Counted from the stretch's first letter, positions 44,564 to 54,396 are shown. The stretch is DNA of 64,000 nucleotides from Mixta intestinalis (GCF_009914055.1 NZ_CP028271.1:4588001-4652000), one strand, 5' to 3'. The notes: a model not told the origin generated them from the sequence alone. Program-made: numbers and translations.

Positions 44564-45886
44564 TTGTTTCTGACTCAAGAAATTATTCGAAAAAAACGTG
44601 ATGGACACGCGCTGAGTGAAGAAGAAATCCGCTTCTTTATTAACGGCGTGCGCGATAACTCCGTTTCGGAAGGGCAGATCGCCGCGCTGGCGATGACCAT
44701 TTTCTTCCATGATATGACATTGCCGGAGCGCGTCGCGCTGACGATGGCGATGCGTGATTCAGGCACCGTACTGGACTGGCGCGCATTGAATCTGAACGGC
44801 CCGGTCGTGGATAAGCATTCCACCGGCGGCGTCGGCGATGTGACGTCACTGATGCTGGGGCCGATGGTAGCAGCCTGCGGCGGCTATGTACCGATGATCT
44901 CCGGGCGCGGGCTGGGACATACCGGCGGCACCCTCGATAAGCTGGAGGCGATTCCCGGTTTCGATATCTTCCCTGATGATGCGCGTTTTCGCGAGATGAT
45001 TAAGCAGAACGGGGTGGCGATCATCGGCCAGACCAACTCCCTGGCCCCGGCGGATAAACGTTTCTACGCCACGCGCGATATCACCGCCACCGTAGATTCC
45101 ATCCCGCTGATTACCGCTTCGATTCTGGCGAAAAAGCTGGCGGAAGGGCTGGATGCGCTGGTGATGGATGTCAAAGTCGGTTCCGGTGCCTTTATGCCGA
45201 CCTTCGAGCTTTCCGCACAGCTGGCGCAGGCGATTGTCGGCGTGGCAAATGGCGCAGGGTGTAAAACGACTGCGCTGCTGACCGATATGAATCAGGTGCT
45301 GGCCTCCAGCGCCGGTAATGCGCTGGAAGTGCGCGAAGCGGTGCAGTTCCTGACCGGCAGCTATCGCAATCCACGTCTGCTCGAGGTGACGCTGGCGCTG
45401 TGCAGTGAAATGTTGATTTCCGGTGGACTGGCGGCAGATGAGACAGCCGCTCGTGCACAGCTACAAAAGGTGCTGGATAACGGCAGCGCCGCGGAAGTCT
45501 TTGCGCGTATGGTCGCGGCACAAAAAGGCCCGGCTGACTTTATTGACAAGATGGATCGCTATCTGCCCGCGCCGATGCTGAGCAAAGCGGTTTATGCCGA
45601 TGCGCCCGGCATCGTTAACGCAATGGATACGCGCGCGCTCGGTATGGCGGTGGTGGCGCTGGGCGGCGGACGCCGACGTGCCAGCGATACTATTGATTAC
45701 AGCGTAGGCTTCAGCGACATGGTGCAGCTGGGCGAGCAGGTGGATAACCAGCGTCCGCTGGCAATTATCCACGCCGACAGCGAAGCGCGCTGGCAGGAAG
45801 CGGCGCAGGCGGTAAAAGCGGCTATTACGCTGGGCGCAGATAAGCCAGCGGAAACGCCGGTTGTCTATCGTCGAATCAGCGCGTAA
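44564..45886 (+). CDS. deoA: Thymidine phosphorylase
   Basis: 440 residues, as in E. coli, when started at the TTG at 44564 (FLTQEIIRKKRDG). AGGGGGG at 44552-44558 gives a strong, well-spaced ribosome site; the ATG at 44534 would add 10 residues not found in the family. The signature KHSTGGVGDVTSL binds phosphate, and KLAEGLDALVMDVKVGSGAF is also conserved. It converts thymidine and deoxyuridine to base plus deoxyribose-1-phosphate. It is the second gene of the deo operon. Confidence 0.96.
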   Translation: MFLTQEIIRKKRDGHALSEEEIRFFINGVRDNSVSEGQIAALAMTIFFHDMTLPERVALTMAMRDSGTVLDWRALNLNGPVVDKHSTGGVGDVTSLMLGPMVAACGGYVPMISGRGLGHTGGTLDKLEAIPGFDIFPDDARFREMIKQNGVAIIGQTNSLAPADKRFYATRDITATVDSIPLITASILAKKLAEGLDALVMDVKVGSGAFMPTFELSAQLAQAIVGVANGAGCKTTALLTDMNQVLASSAGNALEVREAVQFLTGSYRNPRLLEVTLALCSEMLISGGLAADETAARAQLQKVLDNGSAAEVFARMVAAQKGPADFIDKMDRYLPAPMLSKAVYADAPGIVNAMDTRALGMAVVALGGGRRRASDTIDYSVGFSDMVQLGEQVDNQRPLAIIHADSEARWQEAAQAVKAAITLGADKPAETPVVYRRISA

Positions 45887-46000
45887 TGCCTGAAGATGCG
45901 GTCAGCGCACCTGCGACTTGAAGTGTGGCCGGGTTAACGGTCATACTGTTCTGATCGCTTTTTTATTTTTTCTCATCGCGCTAAGGCGCAGGAGAGTCAC

Positions 46001-47224
46001 ATGAAACGTGTATTTATCATGGTGCTGGATTCCTTCGGGATCGGTGCCAGTAAAGACGCTGATAAATTCGGTGATACCGGTTCTGATACGTTGGGCCATA
46101 TCGCGCAGGCCTGCTTTAACGGCGAAGCGGACGTGGGGCGCAAAGGGCCGCTGCATCTGCCAAACCTGACCGCGTTAGGGCTGGGAAAAGCGGCGGAAGC
46201 CTCAACCGGCACCTTCCCGCTGGGGCTGGACCCGAATGCAGACATCATTGGCGCTTACGCCTACGCCAGCGAACTCTCTTCTGGTAAAGATACGCCGTCA
46301 GGCCACTGGGAAATTGCCGGTGTGCCGGTGCTGTTTGACTGGGGCTACTTTAGCGATACTGAAAACAGCTTCCCGCCGGAGCTGCTGGATAAGCTGGTAG
46401 AGCGCGCCGGGCTACCGGGCTATCTCGGTAACTGCCATGCCTCCGGTACGGTGATTCTCGATAAGCTGGGCGAAGAGCATATGAAAACCGGCAAGCCGAT
46501 TTTCTATACCTCTGCTGACTCGGTGTTCCAGATCGCCTGCCACGAAGAGACGTTTGGCCTGCAACGCCTGTATGACCTGTGCGAGATCGCCCGCGAAGAG
46601 CTGGACAAAGGGAATTACAACATTGGCCGCGTAATTGCGCGTCCGTTTGTCGGTGATAAGGCGGGGAATTTCCAGCGTACCGGTAACCGCCACGATCTGG
46701 CCGTTGAGCCGCCATCTCCCACCATTCTGAAAAAGCTGGTGGAAGAGAAACAGGGCGAAGTGGTTTCCGTCGGGAAAATCGCGGATATCTATGCGCACGT
46801 CGGCATCACGAAAAAAGTGAAGGCGACCGGGCTGGATGCGCTGTTCGACGCCACGATAAAAGAGATGGCCGAAGCGCCGGACAATTCTATTGTCTTTACC
46901 AACTTCGTGGATTTCGATTCTACCTGGGGTCACCGTCGCGACGTGGCGGGCTACGCGGGCGGCCTGGAGCTGTTTGACCGTCGTCTGCCGGAACTGATGG
47001 CGCTGGTGAAAGAGGGCGATATCCTGATCCTCACCGCCGACCACGGTTGCGATCCTACCTGGCGCGGCACCGAGCATACCCGCGAGCATATTCCGGTACT
47101 GATGTATGGACCGGGCATCAAACCGGGCTTCCTCGGCCATCGTGAAACCTTCGCGGATATCGGTCAGACGGTAGCGAAATACTTCGGCCTTTCCGACATG
47201 GACTATGGCAAAAGCATGCTGTAA
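46001..47224 (+). CDS. deoB: Phosphopentomutase
   Basis: 407 residues, the same as E. coli DeoB. It has alkaline-phosphatase-superfamily metal sites: VLDSFGIGASKDADKFGDTGSDTLGH at the N-terminus (metal Asp and the nucleophilic Thr region) and ILTADHGCDPTWRGTEHTREH near the end. It interconverts ribose or deoxyribose 1- and 5-phosphates, linking DeoA/DeoD products to DeoC. AGGAGAG precedes the ATG. Confidence 0.98.
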   Translation: MKRVFIMVLDSFGIGASKDADKFGDTGSDTLGHIAQACFNGEADVGRKGPLHLPNLTALGLGKAAEASTGTFPLGLDPNADIIGAYAYASELSSGKDTPSGHWEIAGVPVLFDWGYFSDTENSFPPELLDKLVERAGLPGYLGNCHASGTVILDKLGEEHMKTGKPIFYTSADSVFQIACHEETFGLQRLYDLCEIAREELDKGNYNIGRVIARPFVGDKAGNFQRTGNRHDLAVEPPSPTILKKLVEEKQGEVVSVGKIADIYAHVGITKKVKATGLDALFDATIKEMAEAPDNSIVFTNFVDFDSTWGHRRDVAGYAGGLELFDRRLPELMALVKEGDILILTADHGCDPTWRGTEHTREHIPVLMYGPGIKPGFLGHRETFADIGQTVAKYFGLSDMDYGKSML

Positions 47225-47242
47225 TACGCGGCTTTCTTTTAG

Positions 47243-47262
47243 CGCCAGCCTGTGCGCTGGCG
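47243..47262 (+). terminator. Hairpin between deoB and deoD
   Basis: CGCCAGC/GCTGGCG with a 6-nt loop, then TCATTTATTTTTT. It could act as a partial terminator that tunes deoD relative to deoB. Confidence 0.5.
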
Positions 47263-47290
47263 TCATTTATTTTTTAAAGGAATACAGACA

Positions 47291-48010
47291 ATGGCAACAC
47301 CTCATATTAATGCAGAAATGGGTGATTTCGCGGACGTGGTACTGATGCCGGGCGATCCGCTACGCGCTAAACATATCGCAGAAACTTTCCTGGAAGATGC
47401 GGTGGAAGTGAACAACGTGCGCGGCATGCTGGGCTATACCGGGACCTATAAAGGTCGTCGCATTTCGGTGATGGGCCACGGCATGGGTATCCCTTCCTGC
47501 TCCATCTATACCAAAGAGCTAATCACTGAGTTTGGTGTGAAAAAAATCATTCGCGTCGGTTCCTGCGGCGCGGTGCGTCCTGATGTGAAACTGCGTGATG
47601 TGGTTATCGGCATGGGCGCGTGCACCGACTCTAAAGTGAACCGTATGCGCTTTAAAGATCACGATTTCGCTGCCATTGCCGATTTCGATATGGTGCGTAA
47701 TGCGGCAGACGCGGCAAAAGCGCTGGGTATTGAAGCGCGAGTAGGTAACCTGTTCTCTGCCGATCTTTTCTATACGCCGGACCCGCAAATGTTCGACGTA
47801 ATGGAAAAATATGGCATTCTCGGTATTGAGATGGAGGCGGCAGGCATTTATGGCGTGGCGGCGGAGTTCGGGGCGAAAGCGCTGGCCATCTGTACCGTTT
47901 CTGACCATCTCCGCACCCGCGAAGAGACCACCGCGGCTGAACGCCAGACCACCTTCAGCGATATGATTAAAATTGCGCTGGAGTCCGTGTTGCTGGGCGA
48001 CAAAGCTTAA
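47291..48010 (+). CDS. deoD: Purine nucleoside phosphorylase (DeoD type)
   Basis: 239 residues from the ATG at 47291. It contains LMPGDPLRAKHIAETFL (phosphate-binding Arg), VMGHGMGIPSCSIY, RVGSCGAVRPDVKL, GIEMEAAGIYGVAAEFG and the catalytic Asp in TVSDHLRT. The hexameric enzyme splits purine (deoxy)nucleosides with phosphate. It is the last gene of the deo operon; AAAGG is the ribosome site, and a terminator follows the stop. Confidence 0.98.
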   Translation: MATPHINAEMGDFADVVLMPGDPLRAKHIAETFLEDAVEVNNVRGMLGYTGTYKGRRISVMGHGMGIPSCSIYTKELITEFGVKKIIRVGSCGAVRPDVKLRDVVIGMGACTDSKVNRMRFKDHDFAAIADFDMVRNAADAAKALGIEARVGNLFSADLFYTPDPQMFDVMEKYGILGIEMEAAGIYGVAAEFGAKALAICTVSDHLRTREETTAAERQTTFSDMIKIALESVLLGDKA

Positions 48011-48016
48011 AATCTG

Positions 48017-48048
48017 ACCGGGCGGGCATTGCGCCTCGTCCGGTTTTT
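48017..48048 (+). terminator. Rho-independent terminator of the deo operon
   Basis: Stem ACCGGGCG/CGTCCGGT (one G-T pair) followed by a run of five T, 7 nt after the deoD stop. Confidence 0.8.
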
Positions 48049-48080
48049 GTTCCTGCCGCTTTTACGCTATCCGCAACCGC

Positions 48081-48746
48081 TTAATGTTTCTCCGCGTCGG
48101 TTACCTTCCCGTCCTGCTCGTCATTGTCTTCTTTTACCGGCGTGCTGGCGGTCAGCAGGAACGGTGACTGCTGCCAGCGGGTGCGACGATCGCGCAGCAG
48201 GGTACGAGTCAGAATAATACCGATCGCCAGCGCCAGCAGCATCATCAGCCGTAGAATGTTGGTGGTGTTATCCACCTGTTTGGCCTCGGTAACCAGCACA
48301 TGCGTATCCAGGGTAACGCGCAGAAATCCTTGTGGCCCGTCGCTGTTATCCATCGGCTGCACCAGCTGATGGTTAAAATAGCTGCCCGCACGCTTGCCAT
48401 CCAGCGCCAGCCGATCGCGAACGCTGATACTTTCGCCGCTACGCGCCACCAGCGAACCTTCACTGTCATAAACGGAAGCGTCAAGGATGCGGCTGTTTTC
48501 CGTCATTTGTTGTAAAATGGCGGTGATTTGCGCGCGGTTTTCATCCGGGTTATCCATCAGCGGCGTCAGGGTAAAGGCTACCTGACGCGTCAATGCGCGC
48601 GCCAGATCCTCAACCTGCTCGGAGCGCGCCATCTGGTGGCCCAGACTGAACCATGACGCGCCCTGCATCAGCACGACCAGCAGCGTAAGAGAAATCAGCA
48701 CAATGACCGTGCGGTGCAGACGAAATTTGAGCCGGGTTTTAGCCAT
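48081..48746 (-). CDS. smp: Membrane protein Smp (YtjB)
   Basis: 221 residues on the minus strand, start set at 48746 (MAKTRLKFRLHRT, as in E. coli), 6 nt inside the longest frame. The first transmembrane helix is at about 14-33 and the second at about 165-185; between them lies a periplasmic segment of about 130 residues that looks like a sensor-type domain (SLVARSGESISVRDRLAL). The C-terminus is polar and acidic. Function unknown; the gene is divergent from serB, the same arrangement as in E. coli. Confidence 0.88.
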   Translation of the reverse strand: MAKTRLKFRLHRTVIVLISLTLLVVLMQGASWFSLGHQMARSEQVEDLARALTRQVAFTLTPLMDNPDENRAQITAILQQMTENSRILDASVYDSEGSLVARSGESISVRDRLALDGKRAGSYFNHQLVQPMDNSDGPQGFLRVTLDTHVLVTEAKQVDNTTNILRLMMLLALAIGIILTRTLLRDRRTRWQQSPFLLTASTPVKEDNDEQDGKVTDAEKH

Positions 48747-48926
48747 TTCCAACCTTAAATCATAATCAACAGCGGGGAGTCTGTTTTTGCGACTTTATGT
48801 TGCCAGAAGCGCGGCTGTCAGGGTAGCCTCTTGCGAGGTTTTCTCTACAGGCTGTGGCCCGGCCCGGATGTCAAACAGAACGTCCTTTGATGGCGACAGC
48901 CGATCATCTTCCCCACAGGAGTTGTA

Positions 48927-49901
48927 ATGCCTAATCGTTTGACCTGGTGCGACCTGCCTTCCGATGTTTCTTTTTGGCCTGGCTTGCCGCTTTCACTGAG
49001 CGGCGATGAAGTGATGCCGCTGGATTATCGCGCCGGGCGTACCGGCTGGCTGCTCTATGGGCACCAGCTTGATAAGGAGCGCCTGACGGCATATCAACGT
49101 CAGTTGGGTGCGGCGATGGTGATCGTTAGTGCCTGGTGCATTGATGATTATCAGGTGATTCGTCTGGCCGGTTCATTAACGCCGCGCGCGACACGTCTGG
49201 CCCACGAAGCCGGGCTGGACGTAGCGCCGCTGGGCAAGATTCCGCATCTGAAAACGCCGGGGCTGCTGGTAATGGATATGGATTCCACAGCGATTCAGAT
49301 CGAATGTATTGATGAAATAGCCCGCCTCGCCGGATGCGGCGAGCAGGTGGCTGAAGTGACCGAACGGGCGATGCGTGGCGAGCTTGATTTTACCGCCAGC
49401 CTGCGACAGCGCGTGGCGACGCTAAAAGGGGCCGATGCCAATATTTTGCAGCAGGTGCGCGATGCGCTGCCGCTGACGCCGGGGCTTTGCACGCTGGTGC
49501 AGAAGCTACAGGCGCTGGGCTGGCGCGTGGCAATCGCCTCCGGCGGCTTTACCTTTTTCGCAGAGTACCTGCGCGATCGGCTCCATCTGGATGCGATTGC
49601 CGCCAACGAGTTGGAAATTCGCGACGGAACTTTCACTGGCGACGTCATCGGCCCGATAGTGGATGCGCAATATAAAGCTGAAATGCTGGCTAAACTGGCG
49701 CAGCGTTATGAAATCCCTGTAGAGCAAACGGTAGCGATTGGCGATGGCGCGAACGATCTGCTGATGATTAAAGCCTCTGGCTTAGGCATCGCTTATCACG
49801 CCAAGCCGAAAGTTAACGAACAAACTGAAGTGACGATTCGTCATGCCGATCTGATGGGCGTATTTTGTATCCTCAGCGGCAGCCTGAATCATGAGTCTTA
49901 A
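48927..49901 (+). CDS. serB: Phosphoserine phosphatase
   Basis: 324 residues. The N-terminal 100 or so form an ACT-like region. The HAD catalytic domain starts with LLVMDMDSTAI (nucleophile Asp in DMDST), has IASGGFTFF (second motif Ser), and ends with IGDGANDLLMI. It makes serine from phosphoserine, the last step of serine synthesis. AGGAG precedes the ATG. radA follows 16 nt later, as in E. coli. Confidence 0.97.
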   Translation: MPNRLTWCDLPSDVSFWPGLPLSLSGDEVMPLDYRAGRTGWLLYGHQLDKERLTAYQRQLGAAMVIVSAWCIDDYQVIRLAGSLTPRATRLAHEAGLDVAPLGKIPHLKTPGLLVMDMDSTAIQIECIDEIARLAGCGEQVAEVTERAMRGELDFTASLRQRVATLKGADANILQQVRDALPLTPGLCTLVQKLQALGWRVAIASGGFTFFAEYLRDRLHLDAIAANELEIRDGTFTGDVIGPIVDAQYKAEMLAKLAQRYEIPVEQTVAIGDGANDLLMIKASGLGIAYHAKPKVNEQTEVTIRHADLMGVFCILSGSLNHES

Positions 49902-49917
49902 TAATTGAGGAACTGAA

Positions 49918-51300
49918 TTGGCCAAAGCGGTAAAACGTGCCTTCGTCTGCAATGAATGTGGCGCAGACTACCCGCGCTGGCAGGGGCAATGTAGCGCCTG
50001 CCATGCCTGGAACACTATCACCGAAGTGAGGCTGGCGGCCTCGCCTGCGGCGGCGCGCAACGAGCGGCTTTCCGGCTATGCGGGTACAGCCGGAGCCAGC
50101 CGCGTGCAGAAGCTATCTGAAATCAGTCTGGAAGCGCTGCCGCGTTTTTCTACCGGTTTCAAAGAGTTTGATCGCGTGCTCGGCGGCGGCGTGGTGCCGG
50201 GCAGTGCTATCCTGATTGGCGGTAACCCCGGTGCAGGGAAGAGTACCTTACTGCTGCAAACGCTGTGCAAACTGTCGGTGGAAATGAAAACGCTGTATGT
50301 CACCGGCGAAGAATCGCTACAGCAGGTGGCGATGCGCGCGCACCGTTTGGGATTGCCGACGGAAAATCTTAATATGCTGTCGGAAACCAGCATCGAGCAG
50401 ATCTGTCTGATTGCCGAGCAGGAACAGCCGAAGCTGATGGTTATCGACTCCATCCAGGTGATGCATATGGCGGAGATCCAATCTTCACCGGGCAGCGTGG
50501 CGCAGGTACGTGAAACCGCCGCCTATTTAACGCGCTTCGCCAAGACGCGCGGCGTGGCGATCGTTATGGTTGGTCACGTAACCAAAGATGGCTCGCTGGC
50601 GGGGCCGAAAGTGCTGGAGCACTGCATCGACTGCTCTGTTCTGCTGGATGGCGATGCCGATTCGCGCTTCCGCACACTGCGCAGCCATAAAAACCGCTTC
50701 GGTGCGGTGAATGAACTGGGCGTGTTTGCCATGACCGAGCAGGGGATGCGCGAAGTCAGCAACCCGTCAGCGATTTTCCTCTCGCGCGGTGATGAGGTGA
50801 CCGCCGGTAGCTCGGTGATGGTGGTCTGGGAAGGGACTCGTCCGCTACTGGTGGAGATTCAGGCTCTGGTGGATCACTCCATGATGGCTAATCCACGACG
50901 TGTTGCGGTCGGGCTGGAACAGAACCGCCTGGCGATTTTACTGGCGGTGTTGCATCGTCACGGTGGATTACAGATGGCCGATCAGGATGTGTTCGTCAAT
51001 GTGGTCGGCGGGGTAAAGGTTACCGAAACCAGTGCGGATCTGGCGCTGATGCTGGCAATGGTTTCCAGTTTGCGCGATCGCCCGTTGCCGCAGGATCTGG
51101 TGATCTTTGGCGAAGTGGGGCTGGCGGGTGAAATTCGTCCGGTGCCGAGCGGGCAGGAGCGTATTTCTGAAGCGTCCAAGCATGGCTTCCGCCGCGCCAT
51201 CGTACCGGCAGCGAACGCGCCGAAAAAAGTACCGGAAAATATGAAGGTTTACCCGGTGAAGAAGCTGGCTGACGCGCTGGCGATTCTGGATGAGTTATAA
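49918..51300 (+). CDS. radA: DNA repair protein RadA
   Basis: 460 residues, the same as E. coli, starting with TTG at 49918 (TGAGGAA upstream). A four-Cys zinc finger (C11, C14, C25, C28), Walker A GNPGAGKS, the RadA-specific KNRFG motif (HKNRFGAVNE), and a Lon-like C-terminal domain are all present. RadA drives branch migration of recombination intermediates with RecA. A strong terminator lies between it and nadR. Confidence 0.97.
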   Translation: MAKAVKRAFVCNECGADYPRWQGQCSACHAWNTITEVRLAASPAAARNERLSGYAGTAGASRVQKLSEISLEALPRFSTGFKEFDRVLGGGVVPGSAILIGGNPGAGKSTLLLQTLCKLSVEMKTLYVTGEESLQQVAMRAHRLGLPTENLNMLSETSIEQICLIAEQEQPKLMVIDSIQVMHMAEIQSSPGSVAQVRETAAYLTRFAKTRGVAIVMVGHVTKDGSLAGPKVLEHCIDCSVLLDGDADSRFRTLRSHKNRFGAVNELGVFAMTEQGMREVSNPSAIFLSRGDEVTAGSSVMVVWEGTRPLLVEIQALVDHSMMANPRRVAVGLEQNRLAILLAVLHRHGGLQMADQDVFVNVVGGVKVTETSADLALMLAMVSSLRDRPLPQDLVIFGEVGLAGEIRPVPSGQERISEASKHGFRRAIVPAANAPKKVPENMKVYPVKKLADALAILDEL

Positions 51301-51329
51301 TTTCTCATCGCGGGAATTAACCTGTCGTT

Positions 51330-51356
51330 GGGGTGAGCCTGTGCTCACCCCTTTTT
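51330..51356 (+). terminator. Rho-independent terminator after radA
   Basis: Perfect 9-bp stem GGGGTGAGC/GCTCACCCC, CTGT loop, and TTTTT. It lies directly before the nadR ribosome site (GCAGGAGG), so nadR is either read through or has a promoter within the radA end. Confidence 0.9.
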
Positions 51357-51368
51357 GCAGGAGGCATT

Positions 51369-52547
51369 ATGTCAACATTTGAATATCTGAAAACCGCCAT
51401 TCGCCAGCAAGGACATACCTTACAGCAGGTTGCCGACGCCAGCGGCATGACCAAAGGTTATCTCAGCCAGCTGCTAAACGCCAAAATCAAAAGCCCCAGC
51501 GCGCAAAAGCTGGAAGCGCTGCATCGCTTTCTGGGACTGGCCTTTCCTCGCCGGGAGAAAACCGTCGGCGTAGTGTTTGGCAAGTTCTATCCTCTGCATA
51601 CCGGTCATATTTATCTTATTCAGCGTGCCTGTAGCCAGGTTGATGAGCTGCACATTATTATGGGACACGATGAGCCACGCGATCGGCAGCTGTTTGAAAA
51701 CAGCGCCATGTCTCAGCAGCCGACCGTGAGCGATCGGCTACGCTGGCTTTTGCAGACGTTTAAATATCAGAAGAATATTCGTATTCACGCCTTCAACGAA
51801 GAGGGGATGGAGCCTTATCCGCACGGCTGGGATGTCTGGAGCCGGGGGATTAGCGCGTTTATGGCGGAAAAGGGGATTGAGCCGGGCTGCGTTTATACCA
51901 GTGAGGAGCTGGATGCACCGCAATATCGTCAGCACCTGGGCATTGAAACCGTGGTAATCGATCCTCAACGCTCCTTTATGAATATCAGCGGTGCGCAGAT
52001 ACGCCAGAATCCTTTTCGCTACTGGGAGTATATACCTACCGAAGTGAAGCCGTTCTTCGTGCGCACCGTCGCTATCCTGGGGGGAGAATCCAGCGGCAAG
52101 TCGATCCTGGTCAACAAGCTCGCCAATATTTTTAATACCTCCAGCGCATGGGAATATGGGCGTGACTACGTCTTTTCGCATCTTGGTGGCGATGAAATGG
52201 CGCTGCAGTACTCCGATTATGACAAGATTGCATTGGGTCATGCGCAATATATCGATTTTGCCGTTAAGTACGCTAATAAGGTTACCTTCATTGATACCGA
52301 CTTCGTCACGACTCAAGCTTTTTGCAAAAAATATGAGGGTCGTGAACATCCCTTCGTACAGGCGCTGATCGATGAGTATCGTTTTGATCTGGTTATCCTG
52401 CTTGAAAATAATGTGCCCTGGGTGGCCGACGGCTTACGTAGCCTGGGCAGTGCGAACGATCGAAAAGAGTTCCAGGACTTATTGATAACAAAGTTGAATG
52501 AAAATCAGATTAAATATGAATATATAAAGCGAAGAAAGTTACGATGA
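51369..52547 (+). CDS. nadR: NadR: NAD repressor / NMN adenylyltransferase / ribosylnicotinamide kinase, 3' end frameshifted
   Basis: 392 residues against about 410 in E. coli. An N-terminal HTH (about 1-57), the adenylyltransferase motif GKFYPLHTGH (71-80), and kinase P-loop GGESSGKS (238-245) are all intact. The frame ends at a TGA (52545), but another frame from about 52534 to the TAA at 52600-52602 reads SYDERFLRCVELVRNMLENGK, the expected family C-terminus. So a 1-nt gain or 2-nt loss near 52525-52540 has replaced the last 20 or so residues. Either a real mutation of the kinase domain's final helix or a sequencing error. NadR represses NAD synthesis genes and salvages nicotinamide riboside. 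Confidence 0.93.
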   Translation: MSTFEYLKTAIRQQGHTLQQVADASGMTKGYLSQLLNAKIKSPSAQKLEALHRFLGLAFPRREKTVGVVFGKFYPLHTGHIYLIQRACSQVDELHIIMGHDEPRDRQLFENSAMSQQPTVSDRLRWLLQTFKYQKNIRIHAFNEEGMEPYPHGWDVWSRGISAFMAEKGIEPGCVYTSEELDAPQYRQHLGIETVVIDPQRSFMNISGAQIRQNPFRYWEYIPTEVKPFFVRTVAILGGESSGKSILVNKLANIFNTSSAWEYGRDYVFSHLGGDEMALQYSDYDKIALGHAQYIDFAVKYANKVTFIDTDFVTTQAFCKKYEGREHPFVQALIDEYRFDLVILLENNVPWVADGLRSLGSANDRKEFQDLLITKLNENQIKYEYIKRRKLR

Positions 52548-52602
52548 GCGCTTTTTGCGTTGCGTAGAGCTGGTCAGGAATATGCTGGAAAACGGTAAGT
52601 AA

Positions 52603-53237
52603 TAGATCAAGCAAGCTGTCCGTGCTCCGATACTGTCAGTTTGCTTTTTTGATTCGGAATGTTCTCATTGATAATCCATCCTAACTGAATCAGCCTAATG
52701 TTTCACTAATTAAAACAGATCCACCCCAACTATCGCTTTACGGCTTTAGGTTATTGCTCGCTGTGCTTAAAGTTGTTACTTATTGATTTATAAGGCTTAG
52801 CACTATAAATCAAAGCGTTAAAATGCTATTCTTTTTGCTATCGTAGCGGCTTTAATTTATAAGTTGAATTTTATGATCGACGGGATTAACTTTTTTCTTT
52901 AAGCGGGGAGAATTACGGAGTAACGTTAACTTGAGACATAGCTTATATATTGTCAGGACTATATTAACTATCTTTGGCGTGTATTTTTATTCTGCCTTTG
53001 ACTACTTAAACTGTGGTAAATATATAGTTAACTTTCGATTAATTAGCTGACTATTATAAAAGTAAACGGATTTTACTCTAACCCAGGCAAAAAGAGTTAA
53101 TGCATCTATTGCTTCAGGGGCTTTGAAGCTATACGCGCAAAACGGCATCTATACATTATTCCAGGCAATATCATCCTACTCATCTGATGGTGCGTAGAGA
53201 GGCTATAACCGGAAAGAATCAAGGGAGTGTAATAATT
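52603..53237. other. Long AT-rich leader before a LysR-type gene
   Basis: 635 nt without a gene, strongly AT-rich, with several TTAACT/AGTTAA-type words (52890-53100). These could be binding sites for the LysR protein itself or for a nucleoid protein such as H-NS; this is speculation. The first 20 nt follow the lost nadR stop. Confidence 0.35.
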
Positions 53238-54146
53238 ATGTATAAAGATATTAATCATTTGGTAAGAATGGACTTAAACCTGCTGCCTATACTCGATACG
53301 CTGCTGAATGAAAAAAGCGTCAGCAAAACAGCGGACAGGTTAAATGTTACGCCGCCTGCTATTAGTAAATCGTTGAATAAAATCAGAGATACTTTTCAGG
53401 ATCAGCTTTTAGTCCGTTCTGGTATGAGCCTTGAGCTTACCCCGCTGGCCGTGCGTCTGAAACCACAGCTCAGAGAGCTGCTGGATAATATACAAAACGT
53501 GCTGCACCAAAACATTGAAATGAATGGCAGCGAGCTGCCGCGCTCTTTCAATATTGTCACTAACGATATTCTGATGTCGAAACTCAGCTATAAGCTGATG
53601 AAGAAAAGCATCCAGGAAAACACCAACCACGTGTTTAACTTCAACTATGACAACGCGTCTACCTGCATGCTGCGTAGTGAAGATATCGATCTCTATATCG
53701 GCGAAGATAAGACATTAAGCCCGGAAGTGAAAATTCGTACTATCGGCCATAGCGACTGCGTCTTCATTGCCAAGAAAGATCACCCGGTACTACAGATGGA
53801 AAAGTCGCTTAAGGTGCTGAAAGAGTACATGCTGATCGTCTCAAAAAATAAGCTCAAAGAAGAGATGGAAAGCCTGTATCGCGAACGTGGCTACAAAAGA
53901 AAAATCCACGGTGTCAGCGCCGGATATCTGCCGATGATCGAGAACGTGATCCAGACCAACAGCCTGGGTATCGTGCCTATGTATGTGGTTGATGGCCTGC
54001 AAAGAATGAACCTTGAAGTGGAATTCTTTAAGCCTCAGTTTGAACTGCCGAAGGTGCGCATTATTCAGGCCTGGCACCCACGCTACCACAACTGCTCCTC
54101 GCATAAGTGGTTACGTGATATCTCAAAAGATTTGTTAGAGTTTTAA
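53238..54146 (+). CDS. LysR-family transcriptional regulator
   Basis: 302 residues from the ATG at 53238 (MYKDINHLVRMDLNLL); GGGAG lies 10 nt upstream. An earlier ATG at 53187 adds 17 residues and is less likely. The N-terminal winged HTH (LLNEKSVSKTADRLNVTPPAISKSLNKIRDTF) belongs to the NodD/LeuO-like branch, where RMDLNLL precedes the helix. A substrate-binding domain follows (FNIVTNDILMSK, IDLYIGED). Targets and ligand are unknown. No E. coli counterpart sits here, so it is an insertion between nadR and ettA. Confidence 0.85.
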   Translation: MYKDINHLVRMDLNLLPILDTLLNEKSVSKTADRLNVTPPAISKSLNKIRDTFQDQLLVRSGMSLELTPLAVRLKPQLRELLDNIQNVLHQNIEMNGSELPRSFNIVTNDILMSKLSYKLMKKSIQENTNHVFNFNYDNASTCMLRSEDIDLYIGEDKTLSPEVKIRTIGHSDCVFIAKKDHPVLQMEKSLKVLKEYMLIVSKNKLKEEMESLYRERGYKRKIHGVSAGYLPMIENVIQTNSLGIVPMYVVDGLQRMNLEVEFFKPQFELPKVRIIQAWHPRYHNCSSHKWLRDISKDLLEF

Positions 54147-54396
54147 GGGCCAGTAGCAAACTATTAAGGAACAGGGAAGGTGTATTGAGACGGTTTGATG
54201 CGCCCTTTTGTGAGCTTCATTTTCGCTATCGCTTATTATTAGCCATTGATGCTCTGTTGTTGCGGTTTGCTGTTTAAAAAATGTTCTGCCATTTTGCCTG
54301 AGCGAGAGGGGAGAAGGCGGCGATGATAAAATTATAAAAATTGCCTCAATAAATAAAAAAGCCGCTTAAAATAAAAGCAACGGTCCAATTGTTATT

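Noticed and set aside
46412..47266. 284-codon minus-strand ORF opposite deoB
   Set aside because: It is a shadow of deoB; the + strand frame is a full-length, conserved phosphopentomutase.
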